From contig CAIKMZ010000109.1 in NCBI GenBank assembly GCA_903828665.1, positions 1 to 53,629 of the forward strand: DNA of 53,629 bases. Reading direction: 5' to 3'. Positions 33,832 to 43,594 of the stretch are shown here, one piece after another. The notes beneath the pieces were generated by a model. That model was not told where the DNA came from and ran no database searches. It saw only the letters and a list, made by a program, of their open reading frames with translations. The translations under genes were made by a program, and so were the position numbers. The stretch comes from an uncultured beta proteobacterium. Lineage in GTDB: Bacteria; Pseudomonadota; Gammaproteobacteria; Burkholderiales; Burkholderiaceae_C. How positions within the stretch are numbered: the stretch's first letter is position 1; each line of letters opens with the position of its first letter.

Positions 33832-34790
33832 CTGCGCGGCGCGTCCTTGTCACGGGCAGTTCCGGCTATCTCGGCAGCCAGGTCGTGGCCGCGCTGGAGC
33901 GGCGCAGCGACGTCGTCACGATCGCGCTCGACCTGCGCGCGCCGGCGCAGCGCCTGCCGGGCGTGGCCTATGAAACCGCCGACATCCGCAGCGCCGAGGT
34001 CGACGCCATCGTGGCGCTGCACCGGCCAGAGGTGGTGGTGCACCTGGCCTCGATCGTCACGCCGGGCAAGAACAGCAGCCGCGAGTTCGAATACAGCGTC
34101 GATGTCGGCGGCAGCCGCAATCTGCTCGAAGCCTGTGTGCGCCACGGCGTGCGGCGCGTCATCCTGTCCTCCAGCGGCGCAGCCTACGGCTACCACGCCG
34201 ACAACCCGGCCTGGCTCACCGAAGACGACGCGCTGCGCGGCAACCAGGCTTTCGCCTATGCATGGCACAAGCGGCTGGTGGAAGAAATGCTGGACGGGTA
34301 CCGTGCGCAGCAGCCGCAGCTCGAGCAGGTTGTGCTGCGCATCGGAACCATCCTGGGCGCGACCGTGAACAACCAGATCACCGATCTGTTCAAAAAGCCG
34401 CGCCTGCTGGCGATCCGCGGCTCGGACAGCCCCTTCGTTTTCATCCACGACCAGGACGTGGTCGGCACCATCCTGCACGGCATCGATGCGCCAAACACTG
34501 GCATCTTCAACGTCGCCGGCGACGGCAAGCTCAGCATCTTCGAGATCGCGGCGCGCCTGAACAAGCGCTGCCTGGTGCTGCCGGCCTGGCTGCTGAGGAG
34601 CGCCCTGTGGCTGCTGAAGAAACTCGGCTTGACGCAGTACGGACCCGAGCAGCTTGACTTCCTGCGCTACCGTCCCGTGCTCGACAACCGGCGCCTCAAG
34701 ACCGTGTTCGGCTATGTCCCCAAACTCAGCTCGGCGGAGGCGTTCGAGCTGTGGTGCGCCGCCCAACGCCAAGCGCCGCCACGACGCTGA
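33828..34790 (+). CDS. NAD-dependent epimerase/dehydratase (extended SDR)
   Basis: 320 residues. The nucleotide-binding motif VTGSSGYLGSQV (about 8-19) and acidic residue after the second strand suggest NAD(H). The catalytic pair is Tyr144 and Lys148 in YAWHK, with SSSGAAYG upstream providing the serine. The C-terminal part binds the substrate and is not specific enough to name it. Last gene of an overlapping three-gene operon. Its final 65 bases overlap the 3' end of the convergent MFS gene. Confidence 0.83.
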   Translation: MTARRVLVTGSSGYLGSQVVAALERRSDVVTIALDLRAPAQRLPGVAYETADIRSAEVDAIVALHRPEVVVHLASIVTPGKNSSREFEYSVDVGGSRNLLEACVRHGVRRVILSSSGAAYGYHADNPAWLTEDDALRGNQAFAYAWHKRLVEEMLDGYRAQQPQLEQVVLRIGTILGATVNNQITDLFKKPRLLAIRGSDSPFVFIHDQDVVGTILHGIDAPNTGIFNVAGDGKLSIFEIAARLNKRCLVLPAWLLRSALWLLKKLGLTQYGPEQLDFLRYRPVLDNRRLKTVFGYVPKLSSAEAFELWCAAQRQAPPRR

Positions 34791-35955
34791 GCGCCAGCGC
34801 CGCCGCCGCGCCGAACAAGGTGGCGCCATACCAGCCGCGGTCCATGAACAGGCCGAACAGCAGCGGCGAGACCGCCAGCCCGGTGTCCAGGCCCGAATAG
34901 ACCATGCCGTAAACGCGCCCCGTGGCGCCCTGCGGCGTGGCCTTCTTGATCATCATGTCACGCGACGGTCCGCCAATGCCGATGGCAAAACCAGTGCTCG
35001 CCAGCACCACCATGGTCAGCGTGCCGCCGAGCACGCCGGTGCCGCACAGCACCAGCAGCACCGCGCCCGCGCCCATTGCCAGCGCGACGACGCGATCGCT
35101 GTTGGCGGTGTGCGCCGCGATGAAGCCGCCCACCAGCATGCCCAGCGCGCCGCACAGCATGTAGGCCGACAGCGTGAAGGTCGCCGCCTCGATGCTCACG
35201 CCATGCATGGCCTTGAGGATGGAGATCGAAAAGCTCTGCACCACGGCCATCGTCATCGTCGACAGCAGAAAGAAGCAGAAGCACCACCAGACGACCGGCA
35301 GCTTCATGAAGGCCATGCTGTGCTCGGAGGGCTGGTCCGGGTGCGGCACGACCGCGCGCGTGCTCAGTTTGTCGCGCTGCGTCACCAGCAACAGCAGGAT
35401 GCACAGGTACATCAAGGCCGCTGCCAGATAGGCCGTGCGCCAGCTGTATAGGCTGCTCAATGTGGCGAAGAACAGCGGCGCTGCGGCCCAGCCTAGGTTG
35501 CCCGTGAGACCGTGCGCGCTGAAGGCATAGCCAAGCCGCGGCGTCGACACACGCTGGTTCAGGATCGTGAAGTCAACCGGGTGAAAGGTCGCATTGCCCA
35601 TGCCGGCCAGCGCCGCGACCAGCAGCAGGCCGGTGTAACCCGTCACAATGGACGCCGCAACGCAGGCCAGCATGAAGATGCCCATGGCCGCGAACAGCAA
35701 CGGTCGCGCGCCGATCCGGTCGACGAGAAAGCCGGCCAACGCCTGCCCGGTTCCGGAGATCACGAAGAAGGTGGTCATCAGCAGGCCGAGCTCGGAATAG
35801 CTCAGACCGAACTCCTTCATGAACACCGGAAACATCAGCGGCAGCAGCAGATGGCCGAAATGCGAACTGGCATGCGCCAGGCCGACGAGGGAAACGATGC
35901 CGGCGTCCTGCCGCAGCGGAACGGCCGCTGGCAGCGGAAAAGTGGTGCTTGTCAT
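34726..35955 (-). CDS. MFS transporter (Fsr/fosmidomycin-resistance-like)
   Basis: 409 residues with twelve predicted spans. The motif DRIGARPLLFAAMG after span 2 is the MFS motif A. The N-terminal half (GLAHASSHFGHLLLPLMFPVFMKEFGLSY) resembles the fosmidomycin-resistance group of exporters. Substrate is unknown. Its last 22 codons are encoded antisense to the end of the SDR gene. It is probably co-transcribed after the PaaI-like gene, whose stop is 38 bases upstream. Confidence 0.83.
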   Translation of the reverse strand: MTSTTFPLPAAVPLRQDAGIVSLVGLAHASSHFGHLLLPLMFPVFMKEFGLSYSELGLLMTTFFVISGTGQALAGFLVDRIGARPLLFAAMGIFMLACVAASIVTGYTGLLLVAALAGMGNATFHPVDFTILNQRVSTPRLGYAFSAHGLTGNLGWAAAPLFFATLSSLYSWRTAYLAAALMYLCILLLLVTQRDKLSTRAVVPHPDQPSEHSMAFMKLPVVWWCFCFFLLSTMTMAVVQSFSISILKAMHGVSIEAATFTLSAYMLCGALGMLVGGFIAAHTANSDRVVALAMGAGAVLLVLCGTGVLGGTLTMVVLASTGFAIGIGGPSRDMMIKKATPQGATGRVYGMVYSGLDTGLAVSPLLFGLFMDRGWYGATLFGAAAALALSVVAALGVGRRTTARTPPPS

Positions 35956-35993
35956 GGCGCCATGGTAATTGACGCCCTGCCGTCCTGCAGGAC

Positions 35994-36494
35994 TCAGTGC
36001 AATCCCAGGGGATCGCCGGCGTCACCGCCCTCGATCAACTGCCCGAGCTTGAAGATGCCGCTGACGCGCAGGGCCGGCTCGCCGTCGGCCGTGACCAGCC
36101 CCTGGCCGAACAGCATGTTGCGCGTGGTGCGAAGCACGTCAGCCTCACCCTGCACCCAACTGCCCAGCGGTGCCGCGCTCATGTAGTCCACCTGCAGGCT
36201 GATCGTGGGCAGGAAACGGCGCGCCGTGTCGCCCTGGTACATGGAGGCACAGGGAATCAGCATGTCGGCAAAGCTGGCCAGCATGCCGCCGTGGCACATT
36301 TTCAGGGGATTGGTGTGGCGCTCCTCGACGCGAAAGCCGAGCAGGAGGCGCGCTCCGTCCCATTTGCCGTAGAGCGGCCCGTTATGAAACATGAAAGGGC
36401 CGCCGACCTTGACGGCGCAAAAGCCGGCGGGAACCGCGTCGTCGGCAATGGCGCCGATATCGTCGAAATTGGCTGATGTGGGTTGGTTCGTCAT
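35994..36494 (-). CDS. PaaI-family acyl-CoA thioesterase (hotdog fold)
   Basis: 166 residues of a single hotdog domain. The active-site stretch TNPLKMCHGGMLASFADM (about 61-78) has the HGG motif of PaaI/YbgC-like thioesterases. PTISLQVDYM and SGIFKLG complete the sheet. These enzymes hydrolyse acyl- or aryl-CoA esters in the cytoplasm. Three ATG codons are near the start; I chose the last one at 36494 because the earlier ones add a short poorly conserved tail. No ribosome site decides the matter. Confidence 0.82.
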   Translation of the reverse strand: MTNQPTSANFDDIGAIADDAVPAGFCAVKVGGPFMFHNGPLYGKWDGARLLLGFRVEERHTNPLKMCHGGMLASFADMLIPCASMYQGDTARRFLPTISLQVDYMSAAPLGSWVQGEADVLRTTRNMLFGQGLVTADGEPALRVSGIFKLGQLIEGGDAGDPLGLH

Positions 36495-36548
36495 GTGCGC
36501 CATTGTCACCCAGGCCTTGCCCGAACAGCGGCAAACGTGTCGCGCAGA

Positions 36549-37760
36549 TCACACCATGCGGTCGCGCCGCGCCAGGGTCGGGAACAGGCGCAGCCAGGCC
36601 GCGGCCACCAGCACCGTACCGACACCGCCCGCGACCACCGACAGCACCGGCCCCATCCACGCGGCGGTGGCGCCGGACTCGAATTCGCCCAGCTGGTTGG
36701 AGGCGCCGATGAAGATCGAGTTGACGGCCGAGACGCGTCCGCGCATGGCGTCGGGCGTCTCTAATTGCACCAGGGTCAGGCGCGTCACCACGCTGATGTT
36801 GTCGGCCGCGCCGGTGATCGCCAGCGCCAGCAGCGAAAGCCAGAAATGGCTCGACAGGCCGAGCACGACGGTGGCCAGGCCGAAGACGGCAACCGCCCCG
36901 AGCAGCCGGTGCCCGACATGGCGCTTGAGCGGCCAGCGCATCAGCACGAGCGACATCAACAGCGCGCCGGCCGCGGGAGCTGCCCGCAGCAGGCCCAGGC
37001 CCTCGGGCCCCGTGTGCAGTATGTCGCGCGCATAGATCGGCAGCAAGGCGGTGGCGCCGCCGAGCAGGACCGCGAACAGGTCGAGCGAGGTGGCTCCGAG
37101 CAGGACCTTGCGCTGCCAGACAAAGGCCACGCCCGCCAGCACCGTGCCCCAGTTGGCCGCGAGGGTCGATGCCTGATGCCGGTAGCGCACGACCAGCGTG
37201 AGGCCGCCTGCGAGCAGGAACAGCAGCAGGCTGCTGGCATAGACCGTGGTGGCGCCTGCCACATACAACACGCCGCCGAGCGCCGGGCCGCAGATGACGG
37301 CCGCCTGCATTCCGCTCGAACTCAGGGCGATCGCGCCCTGCAGCAGGTCCTGCGGCACCAGCAGGGGCGTCAGCGCCTGCTGCGCCGGCATCTGGAATGC
37401 GCGCGCCATGCCCAGCACCACCGAGATCGCCAGGATTAGCTCGCGCGTGGCAAAGCCGCCGCGCGTGGCCAGCACCAGCAGCAGCGCGACGCCGGCCTGC
37501 AGCAGCATGCAAGCGGCAAAGATGCGACCGCGATGCAGCCTGTCGGCCAGATGACCAGCCGGCAGCGTCATCAGCAAGGCAGGCACGAACTGAAAAAGCC
37601 CGACCAGGCCCAGGTCCCAGGCGCTGCCCGTGATGTCGTACATGTGCCAGGCGAGCGCCACCATCAGCATCTGGTTGGCCATCACGCCCGCGAGCCGCGC
37701 CAGCCAGAAGCGCATGAAGGGACCTTGGGAAAACAGTCGGGCAAGATGGGTTTTGGGCAT
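36549..37760 (-). CDS. MFS transporter (EntS/MFS_3-like exporter)
   Basis: 403 residues with about twelve spans. FMRFWLARLAGVMANQMLMVALAWHMYDITGSAWDLGLVGLFQF at the N-terminus and the motif GHLADRLHRGRIF fit the EntS-like exporter group (described here by segments only). Siderophores or drugs are known cargos of the group; none can be chosen here. The ATG at 37760 begins a normal cytoplasmic tail; the longer upstream frame crosses into the divergent START-like gene and is unlikely. Confidence 0.84.
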   Translation of the reverse strand: MPKTHLARLFSQGPFMRFWLARLAGVMANQMLMVALAWHMYDITGSAWDLGLVGLFQFVPALLMTLPAGHLADRLHRGRIFAACMLLQAGVALLLVLATRGGFATRELILAISVVLGMARAFQMPAQQALTPLLVPQDLLQGAIALSSSGMQAAVICGPALGGVLYVAGATTVYASSLLLFLLAGGLTLVVRYRHQASTLAANWGTVLAGVAFVWQRKVLLGATSLDLFAVLLGGATALLPIYARDILHTGPEGLGLLRAAPAAGALLMSLVLMRWPLKRHVGHRLLGAVAVFGLATVVLGLSSHFWLSLLALAITGAADNISVVTRLTLVQLETPDAMRGRVSAVNSIFIGASNQLGEFESGATAAWMGPVLSVVAGGVGTVLVAAAWLRLFPTLARRDRMV

Positions 37761-37825
37761 GCGCCGAGCGTACCAGCAGTTGGGTTTGCAGCACGCTATG
37801 ATGGCCGGCCAACCTGTAAACACTG

Positions 37826-38791
37826 ATGCCACACCTGCCATTGCAACGAGTCTTCCGCCTGATGTGGTTCGCAACAACGCCTGAAGCATGGCTGTCCCGA
37901 GCGCTGCGCCGCCTGACGCTGGCGGCATTGCTGCTCATCGTCAACGCCCTTGGCAACTTCTCGGTTGCGGCGCCTGCGGAAGTGCATTCCGCGGACGCCT
38001 TGCGCGCGCTGCGCGACAGCATGAGCGAGGCCATGCGCAGCAGCCCGTACCAGCAGCCGCTTCGAATCGAATCAAACGAAGCCGGCGCTCGAACCACAAG
38101 CGACATCTATGCCGAGATCGGCTTCCCGTTTGCCAGCGTCAGCAAGGCGCTCAATGACCCGACCCAGTGGTGCGACATCCTGCTGTCGAACATCAACCTC
38201 AAGAATTGCCGCCTGTCGACCGGTGCGAACGGGGCGAGCCTGACGCTCAGCGCGGTCCGAAAGTACAACCACACGTTGGATCAGGCGATCAACCTGAGCT
38301 TCAAATACCAGGCGGGGCTGGCAACGCAGGACTACCTAGAAGTGGAACTGCTGGCGGCCGAGGGGCCTTACGGGACCCGCAACTACCGCATCCTGTTGCA
38401 GGCAACACCGTTGCCGGGCGGACGCAGCTTCCTGCATTTCTCCTATGCCTACGAATCGGGCGCCCTGACGCGCCTGGCCACGCAGGCGTATCTGGCCACC
38501 TTCGGGCGTGGCAAGGTCGGGTTCACGGTCATCGGGCGACAGTCCGACGGCACGCCGCAGTTCATCGGCGGCATGCGCGCGCTCGTCGAACGCGGTGCCA
38601 TGCGCTATTTCCTGGCGCTGGAAGCCTACCTCGACGCGCTGGCGGCAACACCATCTGAGCAGTTCGAGAAGCGGCTTGACCACTGGTACTCGGCCAGCGA
38701 ACGCTTCCCGCGCCAGCTGCACGAGATCGACCGCGCCACCTACCTCGACCTCAAGCGCGCCGACCAACAGCGGCGTCTCGCCTCGCCCTGA
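37826..38791 (+). CDS. Exported START/SRPBCC-like protein of unknown function
   Basis: 321 residues. A hydrophobic N-terminal segment (about 28-48, LTLAALLLIVNALGNFSVAA) acts as signal peptide or anchor. The rest resembles a START/Bet v1-like ligand-binding fold: SVSKALNDPTQWCDILLSNINLKNCRL, a long middle sheet, and YETGAL-like AYESGALTRLATQAYL near a C-terminal helix. It may bind or move a lipid in the periplasm; this is inference from fold resemblance. The start could also be the ATG at 37862. It is divergent from the MFS gene across 65 bases. Confidence 0.72.
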   Translation: MPHLPLQRVFRLMWFATTPEAWLSRALRRLTLAALLLIVNALGNFSVAAPAEVHSADALRALRDSMSEAMRSSPYQQPLRIESNEAGARTTSDIYAEIGFPFASVSKALNDPTQWCDILLSNINLKNCRLSTGANGASLTLSAVRKYNHTLDQAINLSFKYQAGLATQDYLEVELLAAEGPYGTRNYRILLQATPLPGGRSFLHFSYAYESGALTRLATQAYLATFGRGKVGFTVIGRQSDGTPQFIGGMRALVERGAMRYFLALEAYLDALAATPSEQFEKRLDHWYSASERFPRQLHEIDRATYLDLKRADQQRRLASP

Positions 38792-38808
38792 GGCGTTCGC
38801 CCGCGCGG

Positions 38809-39141
38809 CTATTCTCGCCGGATCGGGCGGCCAGTCCTGAGCGCCACCGCTCCCGGCGAAATGCCGTTGACCACCCGGCTGTAGCCCTGCTGCGCGAGGA
38901 ACTGCACAGCTTGACCCGAGCGCGCACCGGACTGGCAGTACAGGACAATCTGCTGCGCCTTGTCCGGCGCCAGCGCGGCATAGATGTCGACAAACCGGTC
39001 CAGCGGCAGGTTCACGGCGCCGTCGACATGGCCCGATGCGTATTCGCCGGGCGATCGCACATCAAGGATCAATGCGTTGCTGTCCCAGGGCGCGGACGCC
39101 GCGTCCGCCGCGTCGGGAGATTGCTTACCAAACCAGTTCAC
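38809..39141 (-). CDS. Rhodanese-domain sulfurtransferase, single domain
   Basis: 110 residues consisting of one rhodanese domain. [21 protein letters not shown] is the CH2A region, and the active-site loop CQSGARSG has the persulfide cysteine at 69. Small rhodaneses of this GlpE/PspE type carry sulfane sulfur to acceptors in the cytoplasm. No signal peptide is present. It is divergent from mutS, with 122 bases between their start codons, and unrelated to it in function. Confidence 0.88.
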   Translation of the reverse strand: MNWFGKQSPDAADAASAPWDSNALILDVRSPGEYASGHVDGAVNLPLDRFVDIYAALAPDKAQQIVLYCQSGARSGQAVQFLAQQGYSRVVNGISPGAVALRTGRPIRRE

Positions 39142-39263
39142 GCTGTGCTTTCCAAAGTGTTGAGTGCCGGCATCTTATGTCAGAAGGGACGCTTCTGCTC
39201 AGACCCCCGCGAAAGGCGCCGAGTCGACTTGAGAAGCGACTGATATTGATAGACTCCCAGCAA

Positions 39264-41879
39264 ATGACCGAAGCCGCAAAACAACATTCCCCCATGATGC
39301 AGCAGTACCTCGCCCTCAAGGCCGGGTTTCCCGACACGCTGCTGCTGTACCGCATGGGAGATTTCTACGAGCTGTTCTACGCCGATGCCGAGAAGGCGGC
39401 GCGGTTGCTCAACATCACGCTGACGCAGCGCGGGCAGTCGGCCGGCGAGCCCGTGGTGATGGCCGGCGTGCCCTTTCATTCGCTGGAGACCTACCTCGCG
39501 CGCCTGATCAAGCTCGGCGAATCTGTGGCGATCTGCGAGCAGGTCGGCGAGGTCACTGGCAAAGGCCCGGTCGATCGCAAGGTGGTGCGCGTGGTGACCC
39601 CCGGGACGCTGACCGACCTGGAACTGCTGAGCGACAAGACCGAGGCCATTCTGCTCGCCGTGCATCAGGGGCCACGCAACCGCTGCGGCCTGGCGTGGCT
39701 CAGCATTACGCAAGGCGAACTGGCGCTGGCCGAGTGCACACCCGACGAACTGCCCGACTGGCTCGCGCGCATCGCGCCGGGCGAACTGCTGTTCAGCGCC
39801 GGCGCGACACCGGCCTTCGAGGCGCGTCTGCGCCAGATCCAGACCGCATCGACCCTGAGCATCACGGCGCGCCCGGACTGGCAGTTTGACGCCGGACTGG
39901 GCGAACGCAAGCTGCTGGCGCAGTTGCAGGCCGCGAGCCTGGCACCGTGGCAGGCACAGGAACTGTCACAGGCGCATGCCGCCGCCGCCGCGCTGCTGGG
40001 CTACGCCGAGCACACGCAGGGCCGCGCCCTGACCCACCTGCACAGCCTGCGCGTGCAGCGCGACGACGACACCATCACCCTGCCGCAGAGCACGCGGCGC
40101 AATCTGGAGCTGACGCAGACCCTGCGCGGCGAAGACCAGCCCACCCTGTTCTCGCTGCTCGACACCTGTCTGACCGGCATGGGCAGCCGGTTGCTGAAGA
40201 ACTGGCTGCTCAGCCCGCGCCGCGAGCGCACGCAGGCGCAGCAGCGGCTGGCCGCCATCGCCGCGCTGCGTGACGGCGCGGCACAGGGCGGGCAGTCCGG
40301 CCCCTGGCAAAAGCTGCGCGAGCAGCTCAAGGGCAGCACCGATGTCGAGCGCATCACGGCGCGCATCGCGCTGCGCCAGGTGCGCCCGCGCGAGTTGCTG
40401 GCGCTCACGCTCACGCTGCACAAGACCGCGCAACTGGCGCCTCTGCTGGGCGGGCTCGACGCCTACCTGACGCAGATCGCCGGCGCCTTGCAGCCGCCGC
40501 CGCTCTGCGCCGAACTGCTGGGCCGCGCGATCGATCCCGAGTCCGCCGCGCTGGTGCGCGACGGCGGCGTGATCGCCCGCGGCTTCGACGCGGAGCTCGA
40601 CGAACTGCGCGCCATCCAGACCAACTGCGACGGCTTTCTGCTCGACCTCGAAGGACGCGAACGCGCGCGCAGCGGCATCGCCAACCTGCGCGTGCAGTTC
40701 AACAAGGTGCACGGCTTCTACATCGAGGTCACGCAAGGCCAGGTCGACAAGGTGCCCGACGACTACCGGCGCAGGCAGACACTGAAAAACGCCGAGCGCT
40801 TCATCACGCCCGAGCTCAAGGCCTTCGAGGACAAGGCGTTGAGCGCGCAGGAGCGCGCCCTGGCACGCGAGAAATGGCTGTACGAACAATTGCTGGATCA
40901 GTTGCAGGACCACGTGCCGGCGCTGGCCAGACTGGCGCAGGCGCTGGCCGCGCTCGACGCGCTGTGCGCCCTGACGGAACGCGCGCTGACGCTCAACTGG
41001 TGCGCGCCGCAGTTTGCGAAAGAGCCATGCCTGGAGATCGAGGCCGGGCGCCATCCGGTGGTCGAGATGCGCCTGGCCCAGACGAGTTCCGGCGCTTTCA
41101 TTGCGAACGACACGCGCCTGGGTCCGCGCCAGCGCATGCAGATCATCACCGGCCCGAACATGGGCGGCAAATCAACCTACATGCGCCAGATCGCCGTGAT
41201 CGTGCTGCTCGCCAGCATGGGCAGCCATGTGCCGGCAAGCGCGTGCCGCCTCGGACCGATCGACGCCATCCACACCCGCATTGGCGCCGCCGACGACCTG
41301 GCCAACGCGCAGTCCACCTTCATGCTGGAGATGTTGGAGGCGGCGCAGATCCTGCACAGCGCCACGTCGCAGTCGCTGGTGCTGATGGACGAGATCGGGC
41401 GCGGCACCAGCACGTTCGACGGCCTGGCGCTGGCCTCTGCGATTGCCAGGCAGTTGCACGACAAGACGCAGGCCTACACGCTGTTCGCGACGCACTACTT
41501 CGAGCTGACCGCCTTCCCTGCGGAACATCACGCAGCCGTCAACGTCCATGTCAGCGCGATGGAGGCCGGCCGAGACATTGTCTTTCTGCACGAGATCCAG
41601 AGCGGCCCGGCCAGCCGCAGCTACGGCATCCAGGTGGCCCGCCTGGCCGGCATGCCGGCGGCGGTCGTGAACCAGGCGCGCCACACGCTGGAGACGCTGG
41701 AAGACCACGCAACGCAAAGCCACAGCCAGGTCGACCTGTTCGCACCAGCACCGCTGGCAGAACAGCCTTCGGTGAGTGTCATTGAAAAAGCGCTGGCGGC
41801 TGTCGACCCCGACGCCCTGAGCCCGCGCGAAGCGCTCGACGCGCTGTACCAGCTCAAGGCGCTGGCGGCGAAGCCCTGA
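39264..41879 (+). CDS. mutS: DNA mismatch repair protein MutS
   Basis: Recognises mismatches and recruits MutL in post-replicative repair. 871 residues, close to the usual length (E. coli 853). The mismatch-contact motif is in [19 protein letters not shown], where the FYE phenylalanine stacks on the mispair. The ATPase has Walker A GPNMGGKS (630-637), Walker [13 protein letters not shown] and the signature FATHYFELT. The ATG at 39264 matches the conserved [10 protein letters not shown]-terminus; the longer upstream frame would overlap the rhodanese gene. The stop codon abuts directly on the stop of the convergent permease gene. Confidence 0.97.
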   Translation: MTEAAKQHSPMMQQYLALKAGFPDTLLLYRMGDFYELFYADAEKAARLLNITLTQRGQSAGEPVVMAGVPFHSLETYLARLIKLGESVAICEQVGEVTGKGPVDRKVVRVVTPGTLTDLELLSDKTEAILLAVHQGPRNRCGLAWLSITQGELALAECTPDELPDWLARIAPGELLFSAGATPAFEARLRQIQTASTLSITARPDWQFDAGLGERKLLAQLQAASLAPWQAQELSQAHAAAAALLGYAEHTQGRALTHLHSLRVQRDDDTITLPQSTRRNLELTQTLRGEDQPTLFSLLDTCLTGMGSRLLKNWLLSPRRERTQAQQRLAAIAALRDGAAQGGQSGPWQKLREQLKGSTDVERITARIALRQVRPRELLALTLTLHKTAQLAPLLGGLDAYLTQIAGALQPPPLCAELLGRAIDPESAALVRDGGVIARGFDAELDELRAIQTNCDGFLLDLEGRERARSGIANLRVQFNKVHGFYIEVTQGQVDKVPDDYRRRQTLKNAERFITPELKAFEDKALSAQERALAREKWLYEQLLDQLQDHVPALARLAQALAALDALCALTERALTLNWCAPQFAKEPCLEIEAGRHPVVEMRLAQTSSGAFIANDTRLGPRQRMQIITGPNMGGKSTYMRQIAVIVLLASMGSHVPASACRLGPIDAIHTRIGAADDLANAQSTFMLEMLEAAQILHSATSQSLVLMDEIGRGTSTFDGLALASAIARQLHDKTQAYTLFATHYFELTAFPAEHHAAVNVHVSAMEAGRDIVFLHEIQSGPASRSYGIQVARLAGMPAAVVNQARHTLETLEDHATQSHSQVDLFAPAPLAEQPSVSVIEKALAAVDPDALSPREALDALYQLKALAAKP

Positions 41880-42713
41880 TCAGCCCTTGACCGCCCCTGC
41901 CGTCAACCCGGTGATGATCTGGCGCGCCGCGATGAAGGTGAAGATCAGCGGCGGGATCGCGATGAGGCTGCCCAGGGCCATGATCTTGCCCCAGTCGACA
42001 CCGATGTCGGTGATGTAGAGCGAGGCTGCAACCGGCAGCGTGCGCGTGGCTCGGTCAGTCAGGACGAGGGCCAGGATAAACTCGTTCCAGGCGATGCGGA
42101 AGGTGAAGATCGATGCCGCGGCAATGCCCGGCTTGATCAGCGGCAGCACCACCTTGTAGAAGACCTTGACGGGGCCGCAGCCGTCGATGGCGGCCGCTTC
42201 TTCGAGCTCCCGCGGCACCTGCAGGATGAAGCCGTAGAGCAGCCAGATCGCGAACGGCAGGTTCACCGCCACATAGAGCAGGATCAGGCCCCAAAGCGAA
42301 TTGATCATGCCGGCCTGGTTCCAGATCATGAACACCGGCACCGCCAGCACCGCGAGCGGCACCGTGCGCAGCAGCAGCGTGACGTAGGCCAGGGTCTTGC
42401 GTCCGGGGAAACGGAAGCGCGCCAGCCCGTACGCCGCCATGCAGCCCAGCGCCAGCGTGATCACGGTCGAGACGACGCCAACGATCAGGCTGTTGGCCAG
42501 GTAGCGCTTGAAGCTGTCCTCGCCCAGCACGTCACGGTAGTTCTCCAGCGTGGGCGCGAAGATGAAATGGATGCCGGTCGTGAAGATCTGCGTCTGCAGC
42601 TTGAGCGAAGTGGCGAACATCAGGATGATCGGCGCTACGCAGACGATGGCGAGCAGGACCAGCGCGCCGTAATGCGCCGTCACCAGGACCGGGTTTCTCT
42701 TGACGCCGCTCAT
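41880..42713 (-). CDS. Carbohydrate ABC transporter permease (MalG-like)
   Basis: 277 residues with six spans and the coupling loop LEEAAAIDGCGPVKVFYKVVLPLIKPG. It belongs to the CUT1 sugar-transport group and pairs with the MalF-like permease just upstream. Its ATG overlaps the partner's stop codon (TGATG), so translation is coupled. Last gene of the ABC-ulaG operon. The cargo is inferred from the UlaG/UlaE/UlaF neighbours to be a sugar acid, lactone or pentulose precursor. Confidence 0.9.
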   Translation of the reverse strand: MSGVKRNPVLVTAHYGALVLLAIVCVAPIILMFATSLKLQTQIFTTGIHFIFAPTLENYRDVLGEDSFKRYLANSLIVGVVSTVITLALGCMAAYGLARFRFPGRKTLAYVTLLLRTVPLAVLAVPVFMIWNQAGMINSLWGLILLYVAVNLPFAIWLLYGFILQVPRELEEAAAIDGCGPVKVFYKVVLPLIKPGIAAASIFTFRIAWNEFILALVLTDRATRTLPVAASLYITDIGVDWGKIMALGSLIAIPPLIFTFIAARQIITGLTAGAVKG

Positions 42714-43591
42714 CACCGCTCCTCATCCTTGAGCGGATTCGATAGGCGCAGCGCAAACCAAGACAGTGCCGCCACCACCAGCAGCAGCAGCACCGAAATG
42801 GCGGCCGCGCTGCCCAAGCGCTGGCCGACGAACGCGGTCTTGTAAATGTGCAGCGACAGGATCTCGGTGCTGTCGCCGGGCCCGCCGAAGGTCAGGATGT
42901 AAATCACTTCAAGCACGCGGAAGGCGTCGATCAGGCGCATCAGCAGCGTGATGGCGATGACGTTCATCACCATCGGCAGCTTGACGCGGAATGTGGTCTG
43001 CCACCAGTTGGCGCCGTCGACGCGCGCGGCCTCCAGCACGGCGCCATCGACATTGGACAGCGCGGCGATCATCATGATGAAGACAAACGGCGTCCACTGC
43101 CAGATGTCGGCAATGATGATGGCGATGAAGGCCGTGTGCTCCTGTGCCAGCCAGCCGATCGGCGCGGTGCCGAACAGGGCGAGGATGGCGTTGAGCAGGC
43201 CGAACTGCGCATCGAACAGATAGCGCCAGGTCAAGCCCACGGCAATCGGCGCGATCATCATCGGCAGGATGAACAGCGTGCGAAACACCGCCATGCCGCG
43301 CACCTGGCCCTCCATCGAGAGCGCCAGCGCGATACCCAGCACCATTTCGGCCACCACGCAGACAAAGGCGAACAGCAGCGTGGTGCGCAAAGATCGCCAC
43401 ACGGCGTCATCCTGAAAAGCGCGGATGAAGGCGTCCATCCCGACCCACTTCGCCTCACCCCACGGTGTTCCCATGCTCCAGTCGTAAAACCCCAGCTGCA
43501 AAGCCGACAGCAAGGGGTAGAGACAGGCCACCGCCATGACAGCAACGGCCGGCCCCAGATAGAGCCAGGGAACCCAGCGGGGGGTGCGCAT
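42713..43591 (-). CDS. Carbohydrate ABC transporter permease (MalF-like)
   Basis: 292 residues with six spans (first about residues 9-31) and the coupling motif VLEAARVDGANWWQTTFRVKLPMV. CUT1-type permease forming a heterodimer with the MalG-like protein. It lies 3 bases after the binding-protein gene, so the order is ulaG - ATPase - binding protein - MalF - MalG. The N-terminus begins directly with PRWVPWLYLGPAVAVMAVA. Confidence 0.9.
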   Translation of the reverse strand: MRTPRWVPWLYLGPAVAVMAVACLYPLLSALQLGFYDWSMGTPWGEAKWVGMDAFIRAFQDDAVWRSLRTTLLFAFVCVVAEMVLGIALALSMEGQVRGMAVFRTLFILPMMIAPIAVGLTWRYLFDAQFGLLNAILALFGTAPIGWLAQEHTAFIAIIIADIWQWTPFVFIMMIAALSNVDGAVLEAARVDGANWWQTTFRVKLPMVMNVIAITLLMRLIDAFRVLEVIYILTFGGPGDSTEILSLHIYKTAFVGQRLGSAAAISVLLLLVVAALSWFALRLSNPLKDEER

Positions 43592-43594
43592 CGA

